64,000 bases of DNA from contig NZ_JABCQG010000011.1 of NCBI RefSeq assembly GCF_015244565.1, forward strand, positions 1 to 64,000, read 5' to 3'. A model generated the notes under the pieces. The model saw only the letters and a list, made by a program, of their open reading frames with translations. It was not told where the DNA came from and made no database searches. Within the stretch, counting starts at the first letter, position 1, and every line of letters starts with the position of its first letter. Source of the DNA: Gluconobacter vitians. Lineage in GTDB: Bacteria; Pseudomonadota; Alphaproteobacteria; Acetobacterales; Acetobacteraceae. A program made the position numbers and the translations under genes. Positions 1 through 8,073 of the stretch are shown here, piece after piece.

Positions 1-210
1 GACATGGGAGCCCGACCGGCCATTCCCGCGAAACGACGCGATGCACCTGTTGCCTGCCCCAAATGGGCCTATCGGTGTCGGCACATGGTCGAGAACCTCT
101 GGGCGCGCCTCCAGGAGTGGCGTGCAGTCGCGACCAGATACGAAAAAACAGCAACGTCGTTCCTCGCGGTCATCCACATCGCTGCCGCAGCAGACTGGAT
201 CAAGCCCTAA
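1..210 (+). CDS. IS5-family transposase, C-terminal part (cut by window edge)
   Basis: The frame is open from base 1 and stops at TAA 208-210. The translation carries the C-terminal signature of IS5-family DDE transposases. The Y(2)R(3)E(6)K motif appears as YRCRHMVENLWARLQ, so the catalytic Glu is present but the usual Lys is Gln. It is followed by the family's VATRYEK and a hydrophobic FLAVIHIAAA tail. Only about 69 residues of a protein usually 250-330 residues long are visible. The Lys to Gln change may be subgroup variation or decay. The stop lies 6 nt before the stop codon of the oppositely oriented TPR gene, so the element sits exactly at that gene's 3' end. Confidence 0.72.
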   Translation, partial: DMGARPAIPAKRRDAPVACPKWAYRCRHMVENLWARLQEWRAVATRYEKTATSFLAVIHIAAAADWIKP

Positions 211-220
211 CAGGCCCTAG
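1..220 (+). mobile_element. Right end of an IS5-family insertion sequence
   Basis: The first 210 bases encode the C-terminus of an IS5-type transposase. A short non-coding tail follows and ends at CTAG (217-220), which fits the YTAR target duplication known for IS5-type elements. Read inwards from the outside, the candidate terminal inverted repeat would begin GGGCCTGTTAGGG (complement of 204-216). The left end lies outside the window, so neither the inverted repeat pair nor the duplication can be confirmed. Confidence 0.6.
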
Positions 221-1845
221 TATGCGGCAACGGCGTCTTCGAGGCGCCGTTTCACGCGCTTCACGACGTCCGACCAGTCCCCGAAACGGGTCTGGCGGAT
301 GATCGTCATCTGTGGATACCAGGGCGTATCATCGCGCCCGTGAAGCCAGCGCCAGCAGTTATTGACGCGATCCATCATAATAACAGGCTTGCCCAGTCCG
401 CCCGCCAGATGAACGGCTGATGTATCCACCGAGACGATGATGTCGAGGTTCACCATCAGCGCCGCCGTGTCGTCCATGGTGCGACATTCGGGCATGAAAT
501 TGATCAGCTCGCCCGGAAAATCAGGGATCTGCTCGGCCGGGCGATCTTTCTGCAGGGAATAGAAACTTGCACCTTCAATGTCGGCCAGAGGGGCGAGGGC
601 GGAAAGCGGCATGGAACGCTGGCGGTCCACCATGAGCGCCGCCGTATCTTCAGGCCGCGCTGCCCCGGCCCAGACCAGACCGACCCTGAATTTGTGATCA
701 TCCTGCAGGCGCTGACGCCATATCTCGGCTTTCCGACGGTCCGCACTGAGATAGGGGACGGGGGCGCCCATCGCGTCCGGCGTGCCGGAAAAAGCGCGGG
801 GCAGGCTGATGAACGGGCAGTGATAGTCGTATTCCGGCGTCTCGCCACCAAACTGAACTTCTGCAACCCCGGCGACACGTTCGCAGATCGCCGCCAGTGT
901 CTCGGTGCCCCAGATATGGACGATAGCGCCTGTCCGGGCGAGGGGCGGGATGTAGCGCAGATACATCAGCGTATCGCCCAGACCCTCCTCCTGCGTGACG
1001 AGGACGCGCTTGCCTTCTAGGTCCAGCGATGGGGAAATATTGGGCAGGAGCCGGTCCAGCGGCATGCTGGTATGGCCCGGCAGACCGAAACGCCATTCAT
1101 GTTCAGCCCAGCCTTGTGCCATACGGCCGCTCTTGAGCATGGTAATCGAATGGTTCAGTCGCAGACGGGGGTCTTTCGGGGCCATCGGGACCGCCTGCCG
1201 GTACAGATTGGCTGCTTCCTCCATCCGCCCCAGGCTGCTGAGGATACAGGCCATGTTGCAGATCGGTTCCCAGTCATCCGGGTCGCCTTCACACAGATCA
1301 TTCATGACGGAGAGAGCACTGTCGAAGCGCCCTGTTTCCGTCAGAAGAAGGGCAAGCAGGTTGAGCGTGGTGCGGTTGTCCGGACGGCACTGCAGGCTCT
1401 TGCGCAGGAGGAGTTCGGCCTGATCGAACCGGCCGATCTGGATCAGTACGGTCGCTTCGGCATCCAGCAGACGTACATCATCCGGTTTGCGTCTGCGGCA
1501 GATCTCCAGCAGCGGAAGCAGGTCGTCCCGCCGACGCATGGCCACGGCTTCGTCCAGCAGCAGGGAAACAGCATGCGGGCCGGCATTGATGCTGGCCTTC
1601 TCAAGCTGCTCCGCACAGTCCTCGTAACGGTGAAGATGAAACAGGGCGCGGGCGCGGACATAATGGAGCGCAGGAATGTCCAGACCTTCTTCCGGAGCAG
1701 GGCCGGCAAGAGCAAGGGCCTGCTCTGGGTCTTTGCGGGTCAGGGCGTCCTGCGCCTGGGCCAGACGGTCGGCCGGGCTGCTCTGTTCCGGTCCGGTCGC
1801 AGGTGCCGGATCATCGAGGGCTGGTCTGTCCAGACTGGCAGACAT
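217..1845 (-). CDS. TPR protein with a C-terminal glycosyltransferase-9-like domain
   Basis: A 542-residue protein. Residues ~25-250 are a run of helical TPR-type repeats with alternating small and aromatic residues (for example GRFDQAELLLRKSL and GRMEEAANLYRQAV). Residues ~275-530 resemble the Rossmann-like domain of the ADP-heptose/GT9 type (KRVLVTQEEGLGDTLMYLRYIPPLA near the start, SVDTSAVHLAGGLGKPV near the end), as in many TPR-GT fusions of unknown acceptor. No signal peptide is seen, so a cytoplasmic location is likely. The ATG at 1845 has an AGGAGATC ribosome site. It is the third gene of a leftward SDR-receiver-TPR operon (9 nt after the receiver stop). Its TAG stop is part of the CTAG at an IS boundary, so the natural C-terminus may have been altered. 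Confidence 0.75.
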   Translation of the reverse strand: MSASLDRPALDDPAPATGPEQSSPADRLAQAQDALTRKDPEQALALAGPAPEEGLDIPALHYVRARALFHLHRYEDCAEQLEKASINAGPHAVSLLLDEAVAMRRRDDLLPLLEICRRRKPDDVRLLDAEATVLIQIGRFDQAELLLRKSLQCRPDNRTTLNLLALLLTETGRFDSALSVMNDLCEGDPDDWEPICNMACILSSLGRMEEAANLYRQAVPMAPKDPRLRLNHSITMLKSGRMAQGWAEHEWRFGLPGHTSMPLDRLLPNISPSLDLEGKRVLVTQEEGLGDTLMYLRYIPPLARTGAIVHIWGTETLAAICERVAGVAEVQFGGETPEYDYHCPFISLPRAFSGTPDAMGAPVPYLSADRRKAEIWRQRLQDDHKFRVGLVWAGAARPEDTAALMVDRQRSMPLSALAPLADIEGASFYSLQKDRPAEQIPDFPGELINFMPECRTMDDTAALMVNLDIIVSVDTSAVHLAGGLGKPVIMMDRVNNCWRWLHGRDDTPWYPQMTIIRQTRFGDWSDVVKRVKRRLEDAVAAY

Positions 1846-1854
1846 ACGGATCTC

Positions 1855-2235
1855 CTAGTCCGAGGCCGCCGATGTCATGTCTTTCAGGGCCTCCAGGATG
1901 CTTGCTAGCGTATAAGGCTTCGAGATGAAACGGTCCCGTGCAGGATCGCCGGATGTCTCGTCACGTCGCAGGTCGCCATGGCCGCTGATATAGATGACCG
2001 GAAGATCGGGCCAGCGCTCGCGGGCCGGATGGACAAGGCTCATGCCGTCCCTGTCCGGCAGGGTCATGTCGGCCACAAGCGCATCCAGCCGGCACTCCGC
2101 GCCGATGATGGCACGGGCCTCGGCGCAATTGTCCGCTTCCCTTACTGTCAGGCCACTATCCAGCAGAAATTCCGCCAGACAGGTTCGAATAAGGAAGTCG
2201 TCTTCGATCAGCAGAACGATAAGGGAAGGGGCCAT
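1855..2235 (-). CDS. Stand-alone response regulator receiver protein
   Basis: A 126-residue CheY-like receiver with no output domain. The acidic pocket is visible near the N-terminus (IEDD, residues ~11-14). The phosphoacceptor Asp is in VADMTLP (~56), the Thr/Ser switch is in YISGHG (~85) and the conserved Lys is in SKPYT (~107). No histidine kinase is encoded nearby, so the partner is unknown. A hybrid kinase or a phosphorelay is typical for single-domain receivers in Alphaproteobacteria. The gene starts 5 nt after the SDR gene and ends 9 nt before the TPR gene, so it is most likely co-transcribed. No good Shine-Dalgarno precedes its ATG, which suggests translational coupling to the upstream gene. 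Confidence 0.85.
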   Translation of the reverse strand: MAPSLIVLLIEDDFLIRTCLAEFLLDSGLTVREADNCAEARAIIGAECRLDALVADMTLPDRDGMSLVHPARERWPDLPVIYISGHGDLRRDETSGDPARDRFISKPYTLASILEALKDMTSAASD

Positions 2236-2240
2236 ATGGG

Positions 2241-3041
2241 TTACGAAGACCAGTTCTTTTCAAAATCGCCATAAAGCGTCAGACCGCCATCCACATACAG
2301 GGTCTGGCCCGTGATGTAGGTGCTGTCTTCAGCGGCGAGGAACGTGACGGCATCCGCAATCTCGCGGCTCTCACCCGGACGCTTCATCGGGATATGGCCT
2401 GAGACAGCCTTGTACTGCTCGGGATCGTTGACCCAGGACATGTTGATCGGCGTCACGATGGCACCCGGGGCCACGGCATTCACGCGGATGCCACGGCTGG
2501 CATATTCGAGCGCCAGCGTACGCACGATGTTGCCGACGGCACCTTTGGAGGCGGAATAGCCCAGATAATGCGGCTTGGGGATGATCTGGTGAACGGAAGA
2601 GTTCACGATGATCGTGCCCTTGATGCCGTTCTCCAGCCAGTACCGGATGACTTCACGGCAGGGGAGCATCACGCCGGTCACATTGACGGCCATCACACCT
2701 TCGAAGTCTTCGAGCTCGATGTCCTCGGACGGTGAAGCAATCTGATAGCCTGCATTGCAGACGAGCACGTCCAGACCACCCATGGCCTTGATGCTCTCGG
2801 CAACCAGGCGCTTGACGTCCTCTTCCTTGGAAATGTCACCCGTGGCGATCGGGTGCTCTCCGCCAGAGACCTTGGGCAGCTTGTCGCGGACCGCGATCAG
2901 CTTGTCTTCCTTGCGGCCGTTGAGGGCGACCTGCGCGCCTTCTTGGGCAAAACGAAGCGCGGTCGCTTCTCCAATTCCCTGGGATGCCCCGGTGACGAGG
3001 ACTTTCTTGCCGGCGAAACGGTCTTTGTAAGGGGCAGGCAT
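2241..3041 (-). CDS. SDR-family glucose 1-dehydrogenase (NADP-type)
   Basis: A 266-residue classical short-chain dehydrogenase. It has the cofactor glycine motif TGASQGIG (~17-24), an Arg at NGR that favours NADP, the NAG motif (~95-97), the catalytic Ser in NSSVHQ, the YSASK active site (~160-164) and a C-terminal YVDGG loop. The sequence fits the cytosolic NADP-dependent glucose dehydrogenase of G. oxydans (GOX2015 from memory), which oxidises glucose to gluconolactone and supplies NADPH. Other polyol or sugar substrates cannot be excluded from motifs alone. The ATG is preceded by AAGGAGAGGTGAGG. It is the first gene of the SDR-receiver-TPR operon. Confidence 0.78.
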   Translation of the reverse strand: MPAPYKDRFAGKKVLVTGASQGIGEATALRFAQEGAQVALNGRKEDKLIAVRDKLPKVSGGEHPIATGDISKEEDVKRLVAESIKAMGGLDVLVCNAGYQIASPSEDIELEDFEGVMAVNVTGVMLPCREVIRYWLENGIKGTIIVNSSVHQIIPKPHYLGYSASKGAVGNIVRTLALEYASRGIRVNAVAPGAIVTPINMSWVNDPEQYKAVSGHIPMKRPGESREIADAVTFLAAEDSTYITGQTLYVDGGLTLYGDFEKNWSS

Positions 3042-3090
3042 GTGGCCTCACCTCTCCTTGTGAATGCAGGTTTGAAACCGTGACTGAAAA

Positions 3091-3114
3091 CGCATCGTGA
3101 AACGCATCGTGAAA
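3091..3114. repeat. Two tandem copies of a 12-bp repeat
   Basis: CGCATCGTGAAA occurs twice head to tail between the SDR start and the carD terminator. The function is unknown. It could be a recent slippage duplication in the SDR operon's upstream region. Confidence 0.6.
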
Positions 3115-3117
3115 AAG

Positions 3118-3144
3118 GTCTTCCGTGTCGCCAACGCGGAAGAC
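3118..3144 (-). terminator. Rho-independent terminator after carD
   Basis: Perfect 8-bp arms GTCTTCCG/CGGAAGAC with an 11-nt loop, followed on the minus strand by CTTTTTC. It lies about 80 nt after the CarD-family stop codon. Confidence 0.7.
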
Positions 3145-3226
3145 CCCATCCGGGATGCGAAGAAAACCACATCCTGATCCATATTGGAGAAGTGCAGGCT
3201 TTTCAAACCGTGCCCTTGGCCGCGCT

Positions 3227-3814
3227 TCAGGCGGCCTTCATGGTCTTGGTCAGGTTTTCGAGCACCTGCGCCGGATCGACGTTTTCGAGCACGGCGACTT
3301 CAGCGACGAAACGTTCCTGTGCCGCTTCGAACAGCTTGCGCTCGGAGAAGCTGCCATCGAGGCTGTCCACGTTGCGGCGCAGATCACGCAGAACCTCGGC
3401 AATCTGGATCAGATCACCGGAGTTGATCTTTTCCTGATAGGCCACGGCACGGCGGGCCCACATGCCCTTGCTGACATGCGGCTTGCCCTTGATGACGGTC
3501 ATTGCCTTGTCAACGATGTCGCGCGTGACGATCTTGCGCAGGCCGGCCTTGCGGGCCTTCGCCAGCGGGATGCGGAGCGTCATCTGGTTGCCGGGGAACG
3601 AGATCTGGATCATCTCGATCACGGTATCGGCGACATCGACCATGCCGATCTTGTCCACGCGCCCGACACCATGGGCAGCGTAAACAATGGAGTCACCTTC
3701 GCGGAACGGGTCCGTATCCTGGTCCGGGTCGGTCTGACGGGCAGTGTTGTTGGCTGCGACACGAGCCATTTCATCGGTCATGCCGCCCTTCTGGGGGCTT
3801 TTGAACGTGTTCAT
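3227..3814 (-). CDS. carD: CarD/CdnL-family RNA polymerase-binding regulator
   Basis: A 195-residue protein. After a polar N-terminal ~35 residues comes the CarD_N/TRCF RNA-polymerase-interaction domain (FREGDSIVYAAHGVGRV, ~37-53, then the IRIPLAKARKAGLR region). The C-terminal half is helical and corresponds to the CarD DNA-binding part that stabilises open promoter complexes. Family members bind the RNAP beta subunit and affect rRNA and stress promoters. A second ATG at 3781 has a better ribosome site (AGAAGGGCGGC) and would remove 11 residues, so the true start is uncertain. It is monocistronic with its own terminator. Confidence 0.88.
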   Translation of the reverse strand: MNTFKSPQKGGMTDEMARVAANNTARQTDPDQDTDPFREGDSIVYAAHGVGRVDKIGMVDVADTVIEMIQISFPGNQMTLRIPLAKARKAGLRKIVTRDIVDKAMTVIKGKPHVSKGMWARRAVAYQEKINSGDLIQIAEVLRDLRRNVDSLDGSFSERKLFEAAQERFVAEVAVLENVDPAQVLENLTKTMKAA

Positions 3815-3891
3815 AGCCGCAGGTTATAGCAGAAAAACCCTCTCCTGTCTTGCCCGTTCGCAAGACAGGCCGCCCTGGGGCCTTCGTGGCG

Positions 3892-4767
3892 TCAGGGCTG
3901 AACGCCGTGGATGGCCTGGATGGGCTCGGGCGGGGTATCGCCGATCGGCTGCAGCAGGTCACGTTCGATCGTCCGTGCCATCGTCAGCATGGGCAGGGCG
4001 TGGACGCTCTGCTTGAACGGTTCCTGAAGGTCACGGCCGCTGCGATCGAGCATCTGGAACAGCATGCCGATGATGCTGGAGCCCAGTGGCGTGATCCAGC
4101 CGAGCGTCTGCACGGCCGAAAGCGGCAGGATGATGCAGAACAGATGCGTCGCGATTTCCGGCAGCATGGAATACTGCGCGGGCAGGGGCGTGTTCTTGAT
4201 CCGCTCCAGTCCGCCCTGCGCATTGGCGATGTCGGACAGGATACGGTCCACCGTGCCATGGACGGCACCATCGATTCCCTTAAGTTCGACCTCGTCCCGG
4301 ACACCCAGACCGATCTGATAGAGCAGCATGTTCGCCGTGTTCGAGCAGGAAAAGACCTTCTCATACATCTCAGGCGTCAGTAGCCTTTTCGTGTCCTCAT
4401 TGGGCGGATCGCCCCTCAGCGCCGCGCGCAGGACATGCGGATAGGCTGCCATGGCGCGGGCCAGATCCGGACGTCCTCCCAGAAGGGTTGCGGCTTCACG
4501 ACCGAAGGAGCGGCAGTTATTGGTGATCGCACCCCACAGAGTCCGGCCTTCCCACCAGCGGTTATAGGCTGCGTTGTTGCGCATGCTGAGGAAGATTGCG
4601 AGCGCCGAACCCATCAGGGAAATCGGGAGCGACGGCTGTTCCATCCAGTCCTGATGGTAGATCTGGAACAGGACAACCACGACGAAGTCCCACAGCGTCA
4701 GGATGATCAGGGGCGGCAGGGATTCCCGGAACAGAATGGCCAGTCCATGCGGACGGTTGACGATCAA
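3892..4767 (-). CDS. Bestrophin/UPF0187-family membrane channel
   Basis: A 291-residue inner membrane protein of the bacterial bestrophin family (YneE-like anion or cation channels). It has an N-terminal hydrophobic pair around residues 15-35, the conserved RNNAAYNRWWEGR block (~62-74), a polar helical middle and two more hydrophobic helices near 195-235. The length fits the family. Translation appears to start at TTG 4767 behind a strong GAGGAG site. The gene is divergent from adhC with about 180 nt between them. There is no sign of an operon partner; the physiological ion is not predictable. Confidence 0.85.
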   Translation of the reverse strand: MIVNRPHGLAILFRESLPPLIILTLWDFVVVVLFQIYHQDWMEQPSLPISLMGSALAIFLSMRNNAAYNRWWEGRTLWGAITNNCRSFGREAATLLGGRPDLARAMAAYPHVLRAALRGDPPNEDTKRLLTPEMYEKVFSCSNTANMLLYQIGLGVRDEVELKGIDGAVHGTVDRILSDIANAQGGLERIKNTPLPAQYSMLPEIATHLFCIILPLSAVQTLGWITPLGSSIIGMLFQMLDRSGRDLQEPFKQSVHALPMLTMARTIERDLLQPIGDTPPEPIQAIHGVQP

Positions 4768-4947
4768 ACGGCTGTCTCCTCGGATGGATGGAAAAGTCCA
4801 TTCAAAGCCTAGCTGTGAAGTCTGCCGGGGGCCAACACCAAAGGGTGTCTGTCACTTTACTTTCTTTTGCAGCGATCAGAACCGCCTCTTGCCGCGCGCC
4901 TGTCCCATACGACACAGTGTCTGCACTTTTGAGAGGAGATTGATGTT

Positions 4948-6063
4948 ATGGACGTGACCGCAGCCATTGCGTTCGAGGCCGGCAGGCCGCTGGAAATCGA
5001 CACGGTTCAGCTCGAAGGCCCGCATGACGGGGAGGTACTGGTCGAGATCATGGCGACCGGACTGTGCCATACCGATAAGTACACGCTCTCCGGTCAGGAC
5101 CCCGAGGGCCTGTTTCCGGCCATTCTCGGGCATGAGGGTGCAGGCATCGTCCGGGAGGTCGGCGCCGGGGTGAAGCATCTCAAGCCCGGCGATCACGTCA
5201 TACCGCTCTATACGCCCGAGTGCCGGGAATGTCCGTCCTGCCTGTCACGCAAGACCAATCTGTGTACGGCAATCCGCAGCACGCAGGGCAAGGGCGTGAT
5301 GCCGGACGGCACGTCCCGCTTCTCTTATAAAGGGCAGCCGATTCATCACTATATGGGCTGCTCCACTTTCGCGAACTTCACGGTCCTGCCGGAAATCTCA
5401 CTGGCAAAAATCCGGCCCGACGCGCCGTTCGACAAGGTCTGCTATATCGGTTGCGGTGTGACGACCGGCATTGGCGCCGTGCTGTTCACGGCCAAGGTCG
5501 AGCCGGGATCGACCGTTGCGGTGTTCGGGCTGGGTGGCATCGGGCTCAATGTCATTCAGGGTGCCAAAATGGTCGGGGCGAACCGGATCATCGGCATCGA
5601 CATCAATCCGGGCCGCGAGGCCATGGCCCGCAAGTTCGGCATGACCGACTTCGTGAACCCGAAGGATCTCGGACCGGATGGCGACCTTGTCGGCCATCTG
5701 ATCGAGATGACGGGCGGTGGCGCGGACTACACATTTGAGTGTGTCGGCAACACGACGCTGATGCGTCAGGCGCTGGAGAGTGCGCATCGTGGCTGGGGTG
5801 TGTCCTGCGTTATTGGTGTAGCCGGGGCAGGACAGGAAATCAGCACGCGGCCGTTCCAGCTTGTTACGGGACGCCGCTGGATCGGCTCGGCGTTCGGGGG
5901 CGCGCGCGGACGAACCGATGTGCCGAAGATCGTGGAGTGGTACATGGAAGGCCGGATCGATATCGACGATCTCATCACCCACAAGCTCAAGCTCGCGGAT
6001 ATCAATCTGGGCTTCGATATGATGAGCCGCGGTGAGAGCATTCGCACCGTCGTGGAGTACTAA
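4948..6063 (+). CDS. adhC: S-(hydroxymethyl)glutathione dehydrogenase (class III alcohol dehydrogenase)
   Basis: A 371-residue zinc alcohol dehydrogenase that oxidises the formaldehyde-glutathione adduct to S-formylglutathione with NAD. Visible features are the catalytic zinc Cys in GLCHTDKYT (~39-47), GHEGAGIV (~66-73), the structural zinc cluster with four Cys ([15 protein letters not shown], ~92-106) and the Rossmann motif GLGGIGLNV (~194-202) with an acidic Asp at GIDIN. The length matches class III enzymes. The ATG has an upstream GAGAGGAG. The fghA gene starts 2 nt after its TAA, giving the complete two-step glutathione pathway of formaldehyde detoxification. Confidence 0.95.
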   Translation: MDVTAAIAFEAGRPLEIDTVQLEGPHDGEVLVEIMATGLCHTDKYTLSGQDPEGLFPAILGHEGAGIVREVGAGVKHLKPGDHVIPLYTPECRECPSCLSRKTNLCTAIRSTQGKGVMPDGTSRFSYKGQPIHHYMGCSTFANFTVLPEISLAKIRPDAPFDKVCYIGCGVTTGIGAVLFTAKVEPGSTVAVFGLGGIGLNVIQGAKMVGANRIIGIDINPGREAMARKFGMTDFVNPKDLGPDGDLVGHLIEMTGGGADYTFECVGNTTLMRQALESAHRGWGVSCVIGVAGAGQEISTRPFQLVTGRRWIGSAFGGARGRTDVPKIVEWYMEGRIDIDDLITHKLKLADINLGFDMMSRGESIRTVVEY

Positions 6064-6065
6064 GC

Positions 6066-6914
6066 ATGTCCGACATCGAAGTTCTGGCGCATCACGCCTG
6101 TTTCGACGGCTCCCTGCGGTTTGTCCGGCACAATTCGCAGGCGCTCGGCGTTCCCGCGACGTTCGGCATCTTCCTCCCGAAAGAGGCTCTGGCGGGGCAG
6201 AAAGTCCCCGTCATTCATCTGCTGGCCGGACTGACGGCCACGCAGGAGACGTTCCTCATCAAGGCCAATGCCATCCGCTTTGCCGCCGAGCATGGCATCG
6301 CACTGGTGGCTCCCGATACGTCCCCGCGCCATACGGGGACAAAAGGTGAGGACGACAGTTATGATCTTGGATCGGGCGCGGGCTTCTATATTGATGCCAC
6401 GTCCGAACCCTGGAGCCATCACTACCGGATGGAGACCTATGTCGGCGAGGAACTGCCTGCGCTGACAGAACGGCTTTATCCGCTGGATGGTGCCCGGCGC
6501 GGCATCATGGGGCATTCCATGGGCGGGATGGGGGCGCTGCTTCAGGCGCTGAAATATCCCGATCGCTGGAGGACCGTCTCGGCTTTCGCGCCGATTTGCC
6601 ATCCGAGCATCGTACCCTGGGGGCAGAAAGCGTTCGACGCGTATTTCGGCGGCGATCCGGCGAAATGGCAGAGCTGCGACCCGACGCTCCTGTTGCGCTC
6701 GGGGCATACGCATCCGTCCACCATTCTCGTGGATCAGGGGCTGATGGACCAGTATCTGGCCGATCTGTGCCCGGATGCGCTGGAGGAAGCGGCCAGAGAA
6801 GGCAAACAGTCTCTCGAACTCCGTCGCCATGCCGCGTATGACCATTCCTACTGGTTCGTGCAGAGTTTCATCGCGGACCATCTGACCCACCATGCCAAAG
6901 GGCTTTCCGCGTGA
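6066..6914 (+). CDS. fghA: S-formylglutathione hydrolase
   Basis: A 282-residue esterase-D-type alpha/beta hydrolase that releases formate and glutathione from S-formylglutathione. The nucleophile is the Ser in GHSMGGMGAL (~145-154), the acid is most likely the Asp in ILVDQGLMD, and the His is in YDHSYWF near the C-terminus. Length and motif order fit FrmB/FghA proteins. It follows adhC by 2 nt, and its TGA overlaps the GTG of the RNase T2 gene (GTGA), so the three genes are probably one transcript. Confidence 0.95.
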   Translation: MSDIEVLAHHACFDGSLRFVRHNSQALGVPATFGIFLPKEALAGQKVPVIHLLAGLTATQETFLIKANAIRFAAEHGIALVAPDTSPRHTGTKGEDDSYDLGSGAGFYIDATSEPWSHHYRMETYVGEELPALTERLYPLDGARRGIMGHSMGGMGALLQALKYPDRWRTVSAFAPICHPSIVPWGQKAFDAYFGGDPAKWQSCDPTLLLRSGHTHPSTILVDQGLMDQYLADLCPDALEEAAREGKQSLELRRHAAYDHSYWFVQSFIADHLTHHAKGLSA

Positions 6915-7675
6915 AGCGTTCCGTTCTTGTCGCTCTTTTCCTGCTGGGGGGCTGTGTCTCGCAGGCTCCAACCGGGCCTTCGATCACGCCCACAGCCCAT
7001 ACCGATTTCCGGCATGACACGCTGGCCCTGACCTGGCAGCCGGGTTTCTGTGCCACGGGCGGCGGATGTGAATGGGACCAGACGCATCGCATCTCGATCG
7101 GTCTGCACGGACTTTGGGCGTCCGAGCCACATGCTCTGGAAGCACAGGGCGTGCCGGTGCAGGAATGGTGGTCCAAGGGCTGTGATCTCTATGATCACAA
7201 CGACACCCCGCCGCAGCTTCTGCCGACAACGGTCGAGGCGCTCCGGGGTGTTATGCCGCATCTGAAGAAGCCGCTTTACATGCATGAATACACCAAGCAT
7301 GCGCGCTGCTTCGGCTATGATGCGGACCGCTTCTTTATCACGTCCATGGAAATGCGGGACCGGTTTGCGGCCTCGGCTTTCGGGCTATGGCTGGCACAGC
7401 AGGCAGGATTTCAGGTCAATCGAGATGACATGCTGGCCACCTTCGCGCGTCTGATGAACGTCCGGGACAGCCGGGTTCTTCAGGTCCGCTGCGAACCGGC
7501 CCATAACGGCCAGATGGTGCTGACACAGCTCTGGTTCACGCTGGACCCGAAGAAGCTCTCGCGCTTCCCGTATGAAGGGGCTTACCTGTCCTCACCGGAC
7601 GATCAGAACGGCTGCCCGGCCACGTTCCTCGTGCCGGGCTGGACCGCGCCGTCTGCGGCTGATCAGCGGCCGTAA
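6911..7675 (+). CDS. Ribonuclease T2-family lipoprotein
   Basis: A 254-residue exported protein that starts with GTG. It has a short signal peptide and the lipobox LGGC (~14-17), so it is probably lipid-anchored. The RNase T2 active-site segments CAS I (GLHGLWAS, with the catalytic His) and CAS II (HEYTKHARC, with Glu/Lys/His) are intact, so it should be an active periplasmic ribonuclease. Several Cys residues could form disulfides. It overlaps fghA by 4 nt, an unusual pairing with formaldehyde detoxification. Its 3' end overlaps the convergent hisI by 13 nt. Confidence 0.9.
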   Translation: MKRSVLVALFLLGGCVSQAPTGPSITPTAHTDFRHDTLALTWQPGFCATGGGCEWDQTHRISIGLHGLWASEPHALEAQGVPVQEWWSKGCDLYDHNDTPPQLLPTTVEALRGVMPHLKKPLYMHEYTKHARCFGYDADRFFITSMEMRDRFAASAFGLWLAQQAGFQVNRDDMLATFARLMNVRDSRVLQVRCEPAHNGQMVLTQLWFTLDPKKLSRFPYEGAYLSSPDDQNGCPATFLVPGWTAPSAADQRP

Positions 7676-8073
7676 AGCTCTTCGGCGCTGATTTCGGGCT
7701 GCGAGGTGTCGCGCAGCCCGTCCGGCGTCACCCCGTGATAGAAACAGCTCCGCCGACCGGTATGGCAGGCCACGCCGGTCTGGTCGACGATCATGAGAAC
7801 GGCGTCCATGTCGCAGTCGAGCCGGGCTTCGATAAGCTTCTGCTGCTGACCCGAGGTCTCGCCTTTGCGCCACAGTTTCTGGCGGCTGCGGGACCAGTAG
7901 CACACGCGACCCGTCAGAAGTGTCTCGCGCAGGGCGTCCGCATTCATCCAGGCGAGCATCAGCACCACGCCGTCCGGCGCCTGCGCGAGCGCGGAAATCA
8001 GGCCGTTCGCGTCGAACTTCACCTGCGCGATGATGTCATCGACAACGGACGGGGCGGGGGGAACATAGGTCAC
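7663..8073 (-). CDS. hisI: Phosphoribosyl-AMP cyclohydrolase
   Basis: A 136-residue enzyme opening the purine ring of PR-AMP, the third step of histidine synthesis. It shows VLMLAWMN, the Mg-binding DCDMDA cluster and the Zn site (VACHTGRRSCFYH). I place the start at GTG 8073, which overlaps the ygfZ TGA (GTGA) and gives the usual family length. An upstream in-frame ATG at 8133 would add 20 residues from inside ygfZ. It is a stand-alone HisI without HisE fusion, away from other his genes. Confidence 0.93.
   Translation of the reverse strand: MTYVPPAPSVVDDIIAQVKFDANGLISALAQAPDGVVLMLAWMNADALRETLLTGRVCYWSRSRQKLWRKGETSGQQQKLIEARLDCDMDAVLMIVDQTGVACHTGRRSCFYHGVTPDGLRDTSQPEISAEELYGR

Noticed and set aside
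3091-3114. Start of a CRISPR array
   Set aside because: Only two short direct copies without spacers.
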